From Strongylocentrotus droebachiensis (Eukaryota > Echinodermata > Echinoidea > Camarodonta > Strongylocentrotidae), in contig JAVYIG010006384.1 of the NCBI GenBank assembly GCA_035222895.1, positions 1-64,000 of the forward strand: 64,000 nucleotides of DNA, written 5' to 3'. Below the pieces are notes generated by a model. That model was not told the DNA's origin and did not search any database. It saw only the letters and a program-made list of their open reading frames with translations. The translations under genes were made by a program, and so were the position numbers. How positions within the stretch are numbered: the stretch's first letter is position 1; each line of letters begins with the position of its first letter. This document shows, piece by piece, positions 26,201 to 34,207 of this stretch.

Positions 26201-29200
26201 CACGTACGGACTACGGTATCATTATTGATTGGCAGTCTTTCTTGCAATATCAGCTTCTCTTGAACCAGAAATCTTGATCTAGCCAAGGCAACAAGTCAGA
26301 AACTTGGACCATCCTCTACTCTAGACTGAAAAACTATGACTTTTCCATCTTGATCAGAACATAAATGCATACAACAAAAGACCTTTTTGGTAGCAGACGT
26401 CACATCCATCCTTGTCCATGTTGTATACAGGCTACAGCACACTTGCAATATTTATGTACAACAACCAACCTGAATCATATTGTACGAGCCTGCTCACTTT
26501 GCATGCATTGTGGACTGTCTACTTCCCATACATAGACAAGCTACACACACGTACACACAACACAACATGCATGCATATGTACATGGGCATGCTGTGTGTG
26601 TGTGGCTTGGCCCTGCATGCCCACGTACGGTCCATATGCATGCTGTTCACTAATATTCATATACACTAATCATGGATAGTTTTTATTCATTTTCCTTTAA
26701 TTTTGTAAGAGCTGAGACTGGCAAGTGGTTTCAGATGTATTTGCATATTTTTAGGAAAATATTACAGCTGACAAAATGTGGTGCGAAATTGTGGTCACGA
26801 AACAAGTGATTTTCAGGTGTCAGCCCATAGTCTAAAACCATTTAAAGTTGATACTCTAAGCAAATAAATGTCCCTTAATTTGTTACCTACGGCAAGTATA
26901 TGTTATTTTTAAGTTTTTCAATTACTTAGTATATCACAAAAAAATTCTGTCTACTCGAAATCCTCAATTGAAATGTCTAAAATATCCGCCTCTCTTTGCA
27001 TAGAAAATCAGTCACGATGCTGGTCTACTATTTATGACCTCACGTCCGGGAGGCGTTATTTTTTTATGCGGCACAGATTGGGGCATGGCGCGTGTTGAGC
27101 CTATGGGAAGTACGTTCTTTCCCTTCTGAATAGTGTCTGCACGTACGTGAGACTAGTCATGTTCGCTAGCGCATTAGCGCTGCGAAGAAGTTTGAATATC
27201 CATCGCGAACTATGTGTTTAGATAACATTCCTCTTCGTTTAAGTTAGTTAAGTTTCATTGACTAATTATTGTGATGTTCTCCTTATTGACGTGCTGCCTC
27301 CTCTTCAGATTTCCAATTTCATTTTAATTGTTGATGTAATGATTTTCCATACGGTAGTGGATTACATGTTAACACTATTAAAAACAGACCTCGACTACTA
27401 TACTGTCTAGTACGCACACGACCACTATTAGTCTGTAAATCAAGACCCCTTTTTAAAAAAAGCCCCAATCTGTGCCGCATAAAAAAATAACGCGTCCGGC
27501 GTAGAGTATATTCACGTACCCGGATGTTCCATAGCAAACATGTGCAGAGTGATACGATTTTCTGCATATTTTTGTTTCAAAGGCTGAAAAGTCTAATAAA
27601 TCATAATTCTATGTACAATTCTTTACCTTCCCCCTAGTATCAATTCCCCTTTTAAAAATTATGACATATACATGCCAACGATGTGCTATTAGTCGATATT
27701 TTCACCATGTAATTTTTGTTTTGGTGTTGAAATCGGCCCGGGCACGGAGTGAACAGTAGCTGTCTACCCATGCACAGTTCATTACCATACACTACAGCGA
27801 TCTCCCGATGGTTTCTTCTTCCTTTTTCCCCATGTCTTTCGCCTCCTTGGCCCTGAACATCCTTCATCTACCAATTCTGACACCGGTAGTCAGGAGCAAG
27901 TCTTTGTTAGTTGTTTTTCTTAGCTGGCAACGTCGCTTTCATTCTCTTGCCATTGCCGATAAACATATAACTAGCGCACGTACGTTCCATCACAAGCAAG
28001 CAGCGCTAGCTAGAGCAGCGGCTTGGTCTTACCTCCCGATTCTGCTCGCTCCGGAGCGAGCTCCACGAACGTTCATGCAAGAGCCGCATCACTCGCCAAA
28101 ATATTATAGAGGAAGCGCGCTTGCATGATCTCGTTCAAGTTTGATATTTTACAACATAAAATGTTTAACTGGTACTGTATCCTTTTTTGAGGCAGTCACA
28201 CACATCTATGATAAAGTACTATCATAGTTCTAGACCTATTCGTTTTACAAAACTGCTCATGTACATCTGATGACAATATAATGCATCCGCCTATTCATAA
28301 GTGCACGATTTAACTTTAATTCCTAAGCAGTAAACTCGTCTTAAATCTCTACCAAATAGGTGAATATGAGGATATAAAAAGAAATCAGCGACTGGAAAAT
28401 GTTGCTTCGTTATTCTTCATTCAAATGAAAACAGAAAATCCATCAAATATACTCCTTAACAACAACAAATCTAAGCTCTGACAGGATAGCATTTACGTAG
28501 GGATATCACTGCCATTCACTCTCACTGAGCCCATGACTCCCGTTCGTGACGTCACGGATAGAGGCCCGACTCTACGTGCACTTCCGGGTTTCAGACTTAG
28601 ATATTTTGGTAGAGTTTACTCGAATAAATTCATTATTCTAAACTTGTTTTGTCGGGTGGACACCATTTGGTGTTATTATGGGGGTTAAAAGCTTTCTATT
28701 TATGTAATTATCTCAGTATTTGGGATTGTCTTAGAGTATCAACTTTAAACAAGATTGTTTACAATTTTGCAAATGAAAACAAACAAAATAACAACAACAC
28801 CACCTCCCTTCCCTCCTTTACTTAAAAAAAAAACTTAGTCTGGACATGTCAAGCCCCCCAATTTTGTCATATCGGGACATAGTTGGGTTACTTTTATGGT
28901 TAAATGATTGTTACGTATTTAGGTATGTGAGTTTCTTAAGCCTTGCAGTCCTTAGTGGGCAATGTAGATGTGCCACAAGGATCTTTTATTGGACCTAAGC
29001 TATTCTGTAAAAATTCTATATCCTAAGGTAAAAGTCAACTTTTGACACTGGCATACCTTTTAAGACTTAGTTTCTAGATGATGATGATGGCTTCTAGTAT
29101 AGCGCCAGTATCCTCCACTGATGGTCGCTCAAAATAACATCAATTTTTTTCAATTTTGTTAACTTAATGTTGTTATTCATCTGATATTTCTAGGCAACCT

Positions 29201-31003
29201 GCACAAGTGGCTTTATTCACCTAGGGGCTGTGCCTTGTTCTATGTACATCCTAAGCATCAGAGCTGGATCCGAACTGCTATCTCATCCCATCATACATTT
29301 GACGAGAATCTTCAAGATCGCTTCCATTACATCGGGACCAGGGATGCAATCCCTTACTTCACGGCCAAGCATGCCATTCACTATCATCATTTCCTCGGTG
29401 GATTGGTGAGTTTGAGCGTGAGAGCTGGAGGATGTGTTTCACAAAACTTGTCATCAGTGACAAATGACAATTTTTGTTATACCGGTAAGCTACTGAAATC
29501 CTTGCTTCTGATTGGTTATCAGCAGATTTGTCACTGATTTTTGTCATTTGTCATTGAAAAAGGCTTTGTGAAACGGGTCCCTGGAGGATGTGTTCTGGGA
29601 CCTAGCTGTTTCACAAAGCCTTCTTTCAATGACAAATGTCAGATATCAGTGACACATCTGCTGATAACCAATCAGAAGCAAGGATTTCAGTAGCTTATAA
29701 CAAAAACTGTCATTTTTCACTGATGACATGTTTTGTGAAACGCCCCCTGGATGATGTGTTCTGGGACCTGTTTCTCAAAGCCTTTTTTCAATGACAAATG
29801 TCAAAAATCAGTGACAAATCTGCTGATAACCAATCAGAAGCAAGGATTTCAGTAGCTTATAACAAAAACTGTCATTTGTCACTGATGACAAGTTTTGTGA
29901 AATGGGGCCCTGGTTCACAGTCACCTGGTTCTGACCTTGGAGAATTTTGTTTAATGAACCGGCGCACAATACTCGATCTGACTATGATCCAATGTAGGAA
30001 CTCAGTGTTGATTTACTCTGGTTCGTAATGTTATGAACCAGAGCGAAATAACACTGAGTTCTTATAGGAAAACTATTTATTCAGATGGTCATATCTCAGC
30101 CAATACTTAACATATTCAATTGGTTTTCAACATTATTTTGTATGCTCTTTCGGAAAATGAAGTTCAAATTGAGAAATTCTAAAAGTAGATTTTTGATGAC
30201 GTCACACTTCACCACTCTATAGGCATCGATTGAGGATAAGATTGATAAGATTTGGGGAGATAATGCAGTACTAAAGTGGATTTTATATTGCCAAAATAAG
30301 ACCCACAGATTGCTTTTCAATTGGGTTGGATGATCCTCAGAAATTTAAGGGAAGGTATCATCGATTCTCTAATTCTTCTTGTCTTCTCCTGATGATGCAT
30401 AAATGTGACATATTAGATTTCTAATTTTCAAAGACAGCCAGGCCTAAGGTAATATTCAGGCACTTTGGGAAGATACATTAGTATCATAATAGCAATTGCA
30501 AGATTAATTAATTCATGGCGTGTTTTATCTCACCACCTTCTCTTGTTTTTTCTTCTCTTTTTTAAATATTTTTGTTTCCTAATTATCTTGATTATCTCTC
30601 TCTTCCTCTCATTTCCCCCATCTGTCCCTCTCTGTCCCTCTTTTTGCTTCTGTATTCCATTTATTAGGAGAGAATCACAGCCTACAACTCTGAGCTCGTC
30701 CAGTGGGCAGCCGAGATGTTGGCCAAGGCATGGAACACGACCTGGGTTGACCGGGACGAGGAGTTGAGGGCGCCATTTATGCGTCTCGTCCTACTTCCAC
30801 CATCTCCCAAGCTAGCCCTTTATGAGGCCAATAAAGATTTAATTTATGAGATTTTGAAAAAGCATAGTGTGGCTGTTGCTGTGAGTGATGATGGTGAGGA
30901 TAGGTTTGTACGTATCAGTGCCCAAGTATACAACTATAAAGAGGAATATTACTTTCTGCGTGATGCAGTCATTGATGTTCTGGATATACATGTAAAGAAT
31001 TAA
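8195..31003 (+). CDS. PLP-dependent aminotransferase class V (isopenicillin N epimerase-like)
   Basis: Seven coding exons: 8195-8229, 9881-10170, 12400-12542, 13464-13580, 15092-15355, 29194-29405 and 30668-31003, together about 465 residues. Family hallmarks are in order: an LNNGSYGGVP segment (the substrate-side Gly loop, LNHG-SFG in relatives); MDERESNPEMW; ENVTTATNSIV (the cofactor phosphate side); GDQILVTNHTYGAVL; DHIASFSALLLPIKEL; IDGAHAPGQ (the Asp expected to pair with the pyridine nitrogen); and GNLHKWL, whose Lys should form the Schiff base. Family knowledge says such proteins act on amino acids or sulfur/selenium substrates, but the substrate cannot be read from sequence. A hydrophobic stretch near the N-terminus (TVAVAAISACASVVVYEIL) may be a membrane anchor. 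Exon 2 shows an apparent 1-nt frameshift. Confidence 0.85.
9642..9827 (-). repeat. tRNA-derived SINE, minus strand
   Basis: On the minus strand, a tRNA-like head has an A box (TGGCTCAGTCAGTAGAGCG) and a B box (GGATTCGAACCCC) at the spacing expected for RNA polymerase III. A body continues towards lower coordinates. It is a different family from the SINEs at 478 and 41426. It is not a functional tRNA gene, because no clean cloverleaf or acceptor stem is visible. Confidence 0.6.
9881..10170 (+). CDS. Aminotransferase gene, exon 2, with apparent 1-nt frameshift
   Basis: The first part reads in one frame from EFNPSETGCLKGKC through a hydrophobic segment to ALPELGRACV. The second part, from about 10082, reads REYSLVDNLHPLNNGSYGGV and VPQRVLRAQKR in another frame, which is the conserved start of the family fold. 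Exon length (290 nt) is one base short of the length needed to link both neighbours in phase. A single missing base near 10080-10084 would explain both facts. The donor is GTTTGT. Confidence 0.65.
10279..11194. mobile_element. Non-autonomous DNA transposon with subterminal GTTTGCGGC motifs
   Basis: Imperfect inverted ends: TAGAGTAGAGTCTCCAGTTT on the left against the complement of GGAGCCACTACTCTA on the right. Inside, GTTTGCGGC or its complement occurs at about 10298, 10313, 10688, 10722 and 10983, like transposase subterminal binding sites. No transposase ORF is present. It lies in intron 2 of the aminotransferase gene. Confidence 0.5.
12085..12275. repeat. Diverged dispersed repeat, copy 2
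   Basis: A diverged partner of 3140-3310 in the same orientation, sharing GAGGAAAACAGAATG-like and AAATAAACTGGACCAATAAT segments and the CCCATTTGTCG block. Confidence 0.55.
12400..12542 (+). CDS. Aminotransferase gene, exon 3
   Basis: The acceptor is TTTTTCAG|A and the donor ACTG|GTAAGT. The exon encodes MMDERESNPEMWCRFRRDGM and ends at the cofactor-loop sequence VENVTT. Phase 2 in, phase 1 out. Confidence 0.85.
12562..12889. mobile_element. Hairpin MITE with GTGTTTCACAAA ends (AAGTCCAACTTAG core)
   Basis: Begins GGGGGGTGTTTCACAAA 20 bases after the exon 3 donor and ends with the complement (TTTGTGAAACACCC). The inner arms carry TAAGTTGAACTTAA / TTAAGTCCAACTTAG. It is non-coding and belongs to the terminal-motif family described in the findings. 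Confidence 0.65.
13150..13800. repeat. Diverged repeat shared with 33215-33460
   Basis: GATGCCAGGAATTT...AAAGGAAAAT and TTTGCAATTTT...CAACTTTT at 13152-13265 match 33221-33340, and TATTGTTGCCAATTTG near 13760 matches TATTGCCAATTTG near 33420. Exon 4 (13464-13580) sits between the two matching parts. The phrase AACATTCTNGCCCAT also occurs twice within the region (13263 and 13685). Confidence 0.5.
13464..13580 (+). CDS. Aminotransferase gene, exon 4
   Basis: The acceptor is TTTCAG and the donor CAAG|GTAAAC. The exon encodes TNSIVKSFKFSPGDQILVTN followed by HTYGAVLKTLKFVTNLNQ, the conserved region where relatives bind the cofactor face. Phase 1 in and out. Confidence 0.88.
14294..14915. repeat. 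GTCCGTCCGTC-type dispersed repeat
   Basis: Starts ATCCCCTCGCCGACAAAGTC, continues with serial GTCCG repeats, then three diverged copies of a roughly 150-bp unit with TTTCCGATCGATAACTT and AATGAAATTTGATATNAAGG. It ends GCGAGGGGATGCTACGC. Repeats of this style are common in marine invertebrate genomes. It lies in intron 4 of the aminotransferase gene. Confidence 0.6.
15092..15355 (+). CDS. Aminotransferase gene, exon 5
   Basis: The most strongly conserved exon. It encodes VSVEIPIQTTAKEIIDLHTR, MLDHIASFSALLLPIKELIE and VIVAIDGAHAPGQLPLRLEE. The Asp of DGAHAPGQ is the expected pyridoxal-phosphate N1 partner, and the following His/Gln are family-typical. GC content is clearly higher than the flanking introns. 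The donor is TATG|GTAAGC. Confidence 0.92.
15356..18026. other. Intron 5, left part
   Basis: No exon or recognisable transposon. It contains short CAAA/AAAC microsatellites (about 15918-15950 and 16076-16106), a C/A run at 16404 and, just before the 493-bp repeat, a TTC/CTT-rich tract at about 17972-18026. Confidence 0.55.
18027..18519. repeat. 493-bp direct repeat flanking the P-type element, left copy
   Basis: Begins TTCAGCAGTGTCAG and ends GCATGCCCACGT. It matches 26134-26626 over its full 493 bases with one mismatch that I can find (18453 C, 26560 A). The right edge abuts the first base of the transposon. No coding capacity is evident, and the 60-80 codon ORF inside is present in both copies but has no splice or domain support. 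Confidence 0.92.
18520..18547 (+). repeat. Left terminal inverted repeat of P-type element
   Basis: Starts CAACGAACTCAAACC and continues AAGTAGAAGGATT. The complement of the right end differs only at position 3 (T instead of A). The same sequence occurs again at 19510, inside the element. Confidence 0.9.
18656..18723 (+). pseudogene. Transposase exon 1, outer copy (THAP N-terminus)
   Basis: Encodes MPYCAAFNCTNRLKIGSGIT and FH, then donor AG|GTAAGT. The CxxxxC pair is the first half of the C2CH zinc-binding set of a THAP domain. It is identical to the inner copy apart from Ile for Arg at residue 15. Confidence 0.75.
19635..23677 (+). pseudogene. THAP-domain P-element transposase (THAP9-like), disrupted
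   Basis: Exons 19635-19702, 20425-20620 and 21235-23677. Residues 1-80 form a THAP domain: CAAFNC, then FPKPG, W, CSIHFEE and SIPTSFNFP (the AVPTIF-like box). A coiled-coil Lys/Glu-rich segment follows. The RNase H-like core has MIDEMAIKK and ITCDGPSCHF, whose Asp residues fit the catalytic positions of P transposases. HAFLDICHMLKLMRNTL and the C-terminal YISGYVVKMTRRYVSCEECL are typical of the family. Lesions: TAA at 20555-20557 in the THAP exon, TAG at 21859-21861, and a deletion/frameshift near 22906-22920. The known role of the family is cut-and-paste transposition at the terminal repeats. This copy is non-functional. Confidence 0.88.
23678..26105. other. Non-coding 3' part of the P-type element
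   Basis: No ORF with transposase character. A GA/GAGAG-rich tract occupies about 25425-25640. Near the right end, CACCGC and GCGCC-like blocks in the complement resemble the subterminal part of the left end (CACCGCCGTGCGCCATCTTG), suggesting internal transposase or host-factor sites. Confidence 0.5.
26106..26133 (-). repeat. Right terminal inverted repeat of P-type element
   Basis: AATCCTTCTACTTGG followed by TTTGAGTTCGATG, the complement of the left end with one mismatch. The next base (26134) is the first base of the right 493-bp repeat. Confidence 0.9.
26134..26626. repeat. 493-bp direct repeat flanking the P-type element, right copy
   Basis: A full-length partner of 18027-18519. It starts directly after the right terminal repeat and ends at CCCACGT, after which unique sequence (ACGGTCC) follows. 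Confidence 0.92.
27053..27493. repeat. Inverted repeat with 32-bp arms
   Basis: The left arm GCGTTATTTTTTTATGCGGC... (27053-27084) is matched by the exact complement at 27462-27493. The arms are about 380 bp apart. This could be a short DNA transposon, but I see no clear target duplication. Confidence 0.6.
28540..28590. promoter_or_regulatory. Candidate CRE plus ETS site cluster in intron 5
   Basis: A full palindromic CRE (TGACGTCA, 28547-28554) lies 25 bases from an ETS-type site (ACTTCCGG, 28580-28587), in a locally CpG-richer stretch. This pairing is typical of core promoters or enhancers, but no transcript start can be read here. The sites could be chance matches. Confidence 0.3.
29194..29405 (+). 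CDS. Aminotransferase gene, exon 6 (Schiff-base lysine)
   Basis: The acceptor is TTTCTAG and the donor ATTG|GTGAGT. The exon encodes GNLHKWLYSPRGCALFYVHP, whose Lys is the expected PLP Schiff-base residue. Then come AISSHHTFDENLQDRFHYIG and TRDAIPYFTAKHAIHYHHFL. The preceding intron is 13.8 kb because of the P-type element and its flanks. Confidence 0.92.
29428..29912. mobile_element. Three hairpin MITE copies (TGACAAATGTC core), one inverted
   Basis: Three units of about 160 bp: 29428-29588, 29589-29750 and 29751-29912. Units 2 and 3 are direct repeats and unit 1 is the inverse. Each has GTTTCACAAA / TTTGTGAAAC ends and the inner signature AGCTACTGAAATCCTTGC / CTGATTGGTTATCAGC or its complement. 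They start just 23 bases after the exon 6 donor. The inner signature is shared with the copies at 40373 and 41816. Confidence 0.75.
29990..30066. repeat. Short hairpin
   Basis: GAACTCAGTGTT...ACTCTGGTTC, a 10-base loop, then GAACCAGAGC...AACACTGAGTTC. A near-perfect stem of about 27 bases. Confidence 0.6.
30668..31003 (+). CDS. Aminotransferase gene, last coding exon
   Basis: The acceptor is TTTATTAG. The exon encodes ERITAYNSELVQWAAEMLAK, FMRLVLLPPSPKLALYEANK and the C-terminal domain FVRISAQVYNYKEEYYFLRD followed by AVIDVLDIHVKN and stop. The RISAQVYN pattern corresponds to the conserved RIS-xxxYN of the family. Confidence 0.9.
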   Translation, partial: ERITAYNSELVQWAAEMLAKAWNTTWVDRDEELRAPFMRLVLLPPSPKLALYEANKDLIYEILKKHSVAVAVSDDGEDRFVRISAQVYNYKEEYYFLRDAVIDVLDIHVKN

Positions 31004-32370
31004 AGGATGTACAAATTTTGTACACATTTCACAAAACGTTCAAGTAAAAGTTTACCGACATCCCTTTGGAACGTGTATTGAAATAAGCACACATTTTAAT
31101 GGGATGTCGGTAAACTAGTATGTACTACCGGTATGTAGTTATGACAATTTTGTGAAACGATGCACCGGTGAGGAATATTACTTTCTGCGTGATGCAGTCA
31201 TTGATGTTCTGGATATTAAGAATTAAAAGGATGTACGAATTTGTCCGTATTATAAGAATACGTTTGTGTGCATCAGTGAACAGGACACAGTTCACAAAAC
31301 TTTCACAAGTAAAAGTTTACCGACATCCCATTGGAATTTTAATGGGATGTCAGTAAACTAGTAGTTATGACAGTTTTGTGAAACAATGCACTGGTGTATA
31401 ACTATATAGAGGAATAATTATCTACTGCCTGATGCAATCATTGATGTTCTGGATATTAAGAATTAAAAGGATTTAAAAGTTTGTCTGTATGGTGAGGATA
31501 CGTTTGTACGTATCAGTGCCCAGGGCAGTGTTTCAGGAAACTGTCATAAGTACAAGTCCGCCGACATCCCATCAGAACATGTATTGAAATTGATTAGCAC
31601 GCTTTTCAATGGGATGTCAGTGAACTTGTAGTTATGGTGGTTTCATGAAACGATACCACTATAGAAAGGAATATTTAATACTTTCTATGTGATGCAATCA
31701 TGGATGTTCTGGAAATTAAGAATTATAGGATCTAAAATGTGTCCTTATTGTAAGATTACTTCTGTATGCATCAGTGCCCAGGGCACATTTCACAAAACTT
31801 TCACAAGTACAAGTTTGCTGCACTCCTTTGAAACTTGTATTAAACTTAGCACACGTTTTAATGGGATGTCGGTAAACTAGTAGTTATGACAGTTTTGTGA
31901 AACGATGCACTGGTGTATACCTATATAGAAGAATATGTATCTACTGCGTGTTGCAATCATTTATGTTTTGAATATAAAGAATTATATATAAATATAAAAA
32001 TAAAAATATATAAAAATATCTATATGGTAAGGATACATTTGTATGTATCAGTGCCCAGTCGTATTCTGAAATGATGATATATTTTATGTTTAGTAAAACG
32101 ATGTTAATTATCATAACAAATAAGAATTAGGACGAGTCATTGGCTCATGTACATGTCTATGCAAATCTGGCTGCAATTGCATAAAGCTAAAAGAAGCATC
32201 AGCACAAGCAACAAGTATAAGCGTTGGTTCCTCAAAAATTTGAGTTGCTGTGTCAATTAACATCATTTTCACTTCCATAAAAAATAACATCATTTCAGAA
32301 TATTGCCCCAGGGGATATCATTTAGTGTAAGCGATGAAATCATTGATGTTCTAGCTATCAAATTTGAAAT
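30880..32370. repeat. Tandem copies of the last exon end, each carrying a hairpin MITE
   Basis: The segment around GATGCAGTCATTGATGTTCTGGA occurs at about 30961 (the real exon) and again at about 31190, 31433, 31688, 31958 and 32334, increasingly diverged. Hairpin copies with TTTCACAAAAC ends and an ACCGACATCCCATT / AATGGGATGTCGGT core lie between them at about 31022-31160, 31272-31393, 31526-31662 and 31788-31905. The spacing is about 250 bp. The hairpin sits between GTATCAGTGCCCAG and GTATA, which are contiguous in the intact exon. The copies carry stops and are not coding. Confidence 0.85.
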
Positions 32371-32740
32371 CATGCTGCAACTTCATGTTTTATTCTATTC
32401 TAAAAGAATGTTAATCTAGCTGTACATAGGGCTTATTCTAGGATCATTTTGTCTCAAAGTAATACAAAAATTATAAAGATAAATTAGATTTATATCTTAT
32501 TATGTTGCATGTAAATGTATTTTACTTTTACGGTAGTCGGGATATATTTGTTCAAATAATTTTTCTGTTTCTTATACCAAGTACTTTTATTTTGGTATCA
32601 GTAAGATATAGGAGTTGTAGAATGTTCCTTTTATTTGTACCATGCAATCACCTAAATAAATAATTTGTGTACAGCTAGAATGTATAAAATCATCCTTAAA
32701 AACTTCGAACCCTGGCCTAATGGATAATGAGTATGAACAC

Positions 32741-32746
32741 AATAAA
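32741..32746 (+). terminator. Candidate poly(A) signal of the aminotransferase gene
   Basis: AATAAA about 1.7 kb after the stop codon, downstream of the tandem exon copies. If used, those copies would lie in the 3' UTR. Other AATAAA-like words occur nearby. Confidence 0.35.
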
Positions 32747-33214
32747 GAATAACATAAAAATGTTCAAGGAACTCAAGGTTTTTATTATAAACAAATGTGA
32801 TTTTGCCATTATTTTGGTACTAAAAGTGCCTTATTACAAGATGTGTTATTATTTAGTGATTTCTGAAAATATATCAAAATGAATATAAACGTACCTAGTT
32901 TAAGATGAAACTCATTTTAAAACCTTGCCAATTCGTGACAGCTGAGACACATATACATATTATATACGTGTGCAATCATTTTTGTGTATATAGTCACTCA
33001 ATGGAAAACTTCATTAAGTTCCATTTTTATTCAATAATCATGTATCATTTGTGATTACCACCAGTGATTACCATTTACTTTTGTGACAGTCATTCCACAT
33101 TTTGTGGTTTGGCGCTCAATTCTGATTTAGAGCCCTAAAAAACATTACCAGATGCATATAGTAGGAAGAGCAAAATTTCTGCATTCACTGCATCCATCTC
33201 ACTTGTATGACCAT

Positions 33215-33460
33215 AATGTGATGCCAGGAATTTTAAAAAGGAAAATAAGCTTTAAAATCCTTAAATTAGCAACACATCAAGAGGTTCTTAATCTTTATTT
33301 TTTATTTTTAAATTTGCAATTTTCTCAACTTTTTGACGAAGTCCGTACATATACAAATTGTTATTAGGGACATTACATTTTATGAGGACAATGTTGATAA
33401 CAATGAATGAAATAACATTATTGCCAATTTGAAGAACAACTCATGATCAATTTTGACCTT
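33215..33460. repeat. Diverged repeat, partner of 13150-13800
   Basis: The order of shared blocks is the same as at 13.15-13.8 kb (GATGCCAGGAATTTTAAAA, TTTGCAATTTTCTCAACTTTT, ACAATGTTG...CATTATTGCCAATTTG). Confidence 0.5.
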
Positions 33461-34168
33461 AGAATTAACCCTATACTCCATGTCTGGGTCTACAAAATTG
33501 TGAACACTTTAATACAACGTTGGCTTTTTCCAACTTGTGTGCAATTGCTATTAGCAGGTAATTGTACAGGTAACAAAGAATGAAAGAACAGAAGGAAAGA
33601 AAAAACTGAAATAAAGTGGTTACTACAGCACATATAGTTGTTCATCAGCCACTGAAACTGCATGATTACCGGTATACAGGTTTATAGGAGGTATCCTCCT
33701 TCTCTTATACGACTATTTAAATTTTGCAGAGTTGCATGGATAGCTGATAAATAGTGGATAATTAAAGTAACTTGCTGTGCCTTATCTGCATATATATTAC
33801 ATATATTATCTTTAAGATGCGTGTATGTTAAATAATTTCTAAAATTGTAATTGCATGCAGAAGAATATGAAACATCATTAAATGAAATCAGGGATATAAC
33901 ATTGATGTGTTTCTTTGTTGGTAAATATATGGTGTAGTTAAAGAATCATAAAAGCGTGAATGAAGAATATATGACAGTGGTCACAAAATTGAAAGAAGTC
34001 ATACTCTGTCAGCATAGTTTTGTAATGCCTTCACATTTTCCTTAATGAGCGGCTTTGTTGGGTGGTCATGTTATTCTCTGAAAGCTGTCACAAAATGATA
34101 AATATTTAGATAGGACAAAAAATATTTGATCAGAAAAAAATGAAAAGAAAATAGGAAGAGAGAGCGAG

Positions 34169-34207
<39 letters not shown>

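Noticed and set aside
18027-26626. Direct repeats around a 7.6-kb interior as an LTR retrotransposon
   Set aside because: The repeats lack TG...CA ends, there is no target duplication outside them, the interior has no gag/pol, and the interior has its own P-type terminal inverted repeats immediately inside.
27652-28128. ORFs of 71 and 106 codons in intron 5
   Set aside because: No domain, no consensus splice sites and no repeat homologue. The composition reflects a slightly GC-richer patch.
29798-30028. ORFs around 29.2-30.0 kb beyond exon 6
   Set aside because: They read through hairpin MITE copies. Only 29194-29405 is coding.
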